A stretch of DNA of 7,324 nt from an uncultured Thermomicrobiales bacterium (GTDB taxonomy: Bacteria > Chloroflexota > Chloroflexia > Thermomicrobiales > UBA6265), in contig CADCWH010000276.1 in the NCBI GenBank assembly GCA_902806395.1, forward strand, positions 1-7,324, read 5' to 3'. This document shows positions 5,726 to 7,324 of the stretch, piece after piece (positions within the stretch are counted from its first letter, which is position 1; every line of letters begins with the position of its first letter). Position numbers and translations under genes: made by a program. Under the pieces are notes generated by a model. That model was not told where the DNA came from. It saw only the letters and a program-made list of their open reading frames with translations, and made no database searches.

Positions 5726-6982
5726 ATGGTGATCTTCCCCCTCCTCGTCGTGATCATCGGCCTCGCCTGCGCGGTGACGGTGACGCGGGACCTCGCCCGC
5801 CGGCCCCGACCGGACAAGGCCGCCTGGGCGATCGCCTTCGCCCTGTTCGCGATCGCCGCCGGGGCCGAGGTGGCAGGCTCGATCTGGGGTTGGACGTCGC
5901 TGTTGGCCCGGACCTACTACCTTAGCGGCGCGGTGCTGGTGGTCGGTTTCCTGGCCCTGGGGGAGCTGTACCTGCTGGCGGGGAAGCGGATCGCGTCCGT
6001 CGCGCCGGGGATCACGCTGCTGGTGACCGCGTTAGCGGCTTCGACGGTCTGGTCCGCACCGTTGGACGAGGCCCGTCTGGCGTCCGATGGCTGGGACGCA
6101 CTGTCGCGGCCGCCGGGGTCGGCCCTGTACCTCCTGGCGATGGGGATCAACGCGGGCGGCACGGTGGTCCTGGTGGGAGGGCTGCTCTGGTCGGCCTGGC
6201 GGTTCCGGCGGCTGGGAACGCACCGGAACCGGACGTTGGGCTGCCTGCTGATCGCGGCCGGGACGCTGGCGGTCGCGAGCGGTGGCATCCTGACGCGGCT
6301 GGGCGACCCGGCCTACCTCTATATCGCGATGGCGGCCGGGGTGGCGATCATCTTCGCCGGCTATCTCCAGACCCGACGGCCTGACGCGATGCTGGTCCCC
6401 GCGTCGGCGACGGGGCCCCTCCCACACTTCGCCGGGATGGTCGTCGCTGGTTCCGGGGAAGGGCCGGATGCTGGACGGGACGACCTCGTTCTCCCGCCGC
6501 CCACGGGTTCCCCGGTGGCCCCGGGAGCGGTGCCCGTCACGTCGGCGCCGGTGCCACTGCGCCGGGCGGCGGAGTCGCTGGGGACGGCCGGCCATCGTCC
6601 GGCACCGAATGTAGGGACCGGGACCGCGGGGATGGCCGAGGCGGTGGCTTTCGTGGAGTCACGGTTCCTCCCCCTGGCCGAGGCGGACCTCCTGGAACTC
6701 TGCCGGGTCTGGAGCGTAGCCACCCCTTCGGGAGAGCATATGGACCGGGCCGAAGCACGGCGGGTCTGGTCGGTGCGGATGCGGTTGAGCCTGGCCGGCC
6801 AGCGCCTCTTCGATGACCACTCACCGGTCGCGATGCGGATGGTGAGCGAGTTGCTCACCGGGGTGCTGACCCAACCGGACAGGTGGGAGGACGATCCCGG
6901 TCTGACCCCATACCTGGAACCGGGCACCACGGAGGACGAGATCGGGCGGAGGTCCGCCCCGGGGCGCATCGCGAACCCCTAG
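5726..6982 (+). CDS. Seven-transmembrane protein with long cytoplasmic tail, function unknown
   Basis: This is a 418-aa integral membrane protein. Seven hydrophobic segments are seen at about 2-20, 33-52, 63-84, 91-109, 130-158, 171-188 and 195-214. Positive residues cluster after segments 1 (RDLARRPRPDK), 3 (GKR), 5 (RFRRLGTHRNR) and 7 (QTRRPD), which predicts N-out/C-in, the topology of 7-TM sensors. INAGGTVVLVGGLLWSAWRF (141-160) resembles a motif I recall from uncharacterised Chloroflexi membrane proteins. Residues 222-300 are a low-complexity Pro/Gly/Ala/Ser linker. Residues 302-385 form a predicted helical domain (AVAFVESRFLPLAEADLLELCRVW-like, MRMVSELLTGVL) that I do not recognise. No histidine-kinase, GGDEF or other output motif is present. 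ATG 5726 is chosen because GGAG (5714-5717) lies 8 nt upstream. An ATG at 5699 lacks one. It lies 170 bp after the winged-helix gene, so a shared transcript is possible. The coding assignment is firm and the role unknown. Confidence 0.85.
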   Translation: MVIFPLLVVIIGLACAVTVTRDLARRPRPDKAAWAIAFALFAIAAGAEVAGSIWGWTSLLARTYYLSGAVLVVGFLALGELYLLAGKRIASVAPGITLLVTALAASTVWSAPLDEARLASDGWDALSRPPGSALYLLAMGINAGGTVVLVGGLLWSAWRFRRLGTHRNRTLGCLLIAAGTLAVASGGILTRLGDPAYLYIAMAAGVAIIFAGYLQTRRPDAMLVPASATGPLPHFAGMVVAGSGEGPDAGRDDLVLPPPTGSPVAPGAVPVTSAPVPLRRAAESLGTAGHRPAPNVGTGTAGMAEAVAFVESRFLPLAEADLLELCRVWSVATPSGEHMDRAEARRVWSVRMRLSLAGQRLFDDHSPVAMRMVSELLTGVLTQPDRWEDDPGLTPYLEPGTTEDEIGRRSAPGRIANP

Positions 6983-7324
6983 TCCACCCGAGCACCGGTC
7001 ACCTGACGCGCGAGCGGGCAACCCCGCACCCGGAACGGCCAACGATGGTGACGACGAGACCATTCGGTCTCCACGCCAGGCTTCCGGTCCAACCCGGCTC
7101 CTCGCCTACCACGCATCGTTCCCCGGTACGCTGACGATCGTCCTGCTAGAAGGCTCCGGTGGAGCGCGTCGGCGTTGTCATGTCCGGGAGAACCACGCTT
7201 GTCTGGCACGTCGGACCTTGGTGCTCACCTGTACCCAGATACGATCTCCCTACGACGTGGCCCGACGACGGGGGGTCGGCGTGCGATCGTCGTTCTCGTC
7301 GGGTCGGTACGACGAGACACGTCG
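6983..7324. other. 342-bp right-edge region without a supported gene
   Basis: No open frame here reads like a protein. The longest candidates are Arg/Gly-rich and have no family pattern. The stretch holds the small hairpin at 7056-7071, a GCTCC/GGAGC mini-hairpin (7153-7165) and a possible outward promoter: TTGGTG (7218-7223), a 16-bp spacer, then TACGAT (7240-7245). An 8-bp-stem inverted repeat, TCTCGTCG (7294-7301) and CGACGAGA (7310-7317), follows. These would fit the leader of a gene starting beyond the window, but each is weak alone. Confidence 0.4.
7056..7071 (+). terminator. Small hairpin after the 7-TM gene, weak terminator candidate
   Basis: GAGACC (7056-7061) and GGTCTC (7066-7071) form a 6-bp stem with a 4-nt ATTC loop, 73 nt after the 7-TM gene's stop codon. 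There is no U-tract and the stem is short, so it is at best a weak terminator or an RNA 3' end structure. Confidence 0.25.

Overview
This window is high-GC bacterial DNA, roughly two thirds G+C by eye. It most resembles the Chloroflexota class Thermomicrobia (Sphaerobacter/Thermomicrobium relatives), though a high-GC actinobacterium cannot be excluded. The lineage is inferred from the mix of families: a large NB-ARC-type ATPase/TPR/LuxR regulator, an F420-dependent Ddn-like reductase, a BNR/Asp-box beta-propeller and a 7-TM protein with the flavour of uncharacterised Chloroflexi proteins. No rRNA, tRNA, CRISPR array, transposase or integrase is visible.

Layout. (1) 1-258 is a leader with a credible promoter whose -10 lies inside a 9-bp inverted repeat. 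It precedes a 371-aa Asp-box beta-propeller on the plus strand (259-1374). (2) A perfect 15-bp-stem hairpin (1394-1433) sits between convergent genes and probably terminates both. (3) On the minus strand, a 799-aa ATPase-TPR-LuxR regulator (4353 down to 1954) is followed after 53 bp by a 150-aa Ddn-like F420-dependent reductase (1900 down to 1448). The two probably form one transcription unit. (4) A 569-bp divergent intergenic region (4354-4922) has no convincing gene. It holds two perfect palindromes built on the same GGGATC half-site, with centres 126 bp apart. (5) On the plus strand are a 210-aa winged-helix/nucleotidyltransferase-like protein (4923-5555), whose catalytic acidic residues appear replaced by arginine, and a 418-aa 7-TM protein with a long cytoplasmic tail (5726-6982). 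(6) 6983-7324 has no supported gene.

How the genes may work together. The LuxR protein probably regulates transcription in response to an unknown ligand or partner and may act on its own unit, including the reductase. The winged-helix protein looks like a DNA-binding regulator derived from an MNT-like enzyme that has lost catalysis. It lies between a palindrome-rich control region and a sensor-like membrane protein, so a regulator/membrane-protein pair is possible but unproven. No complete defence, secretion or biosynthetic system is visible. The most unusual items are the catalytically degenerate HTH-nucleotidyltransferase protein, the palindrome pair upstream of it, and the unrecognised tail of the 7-TM protein.
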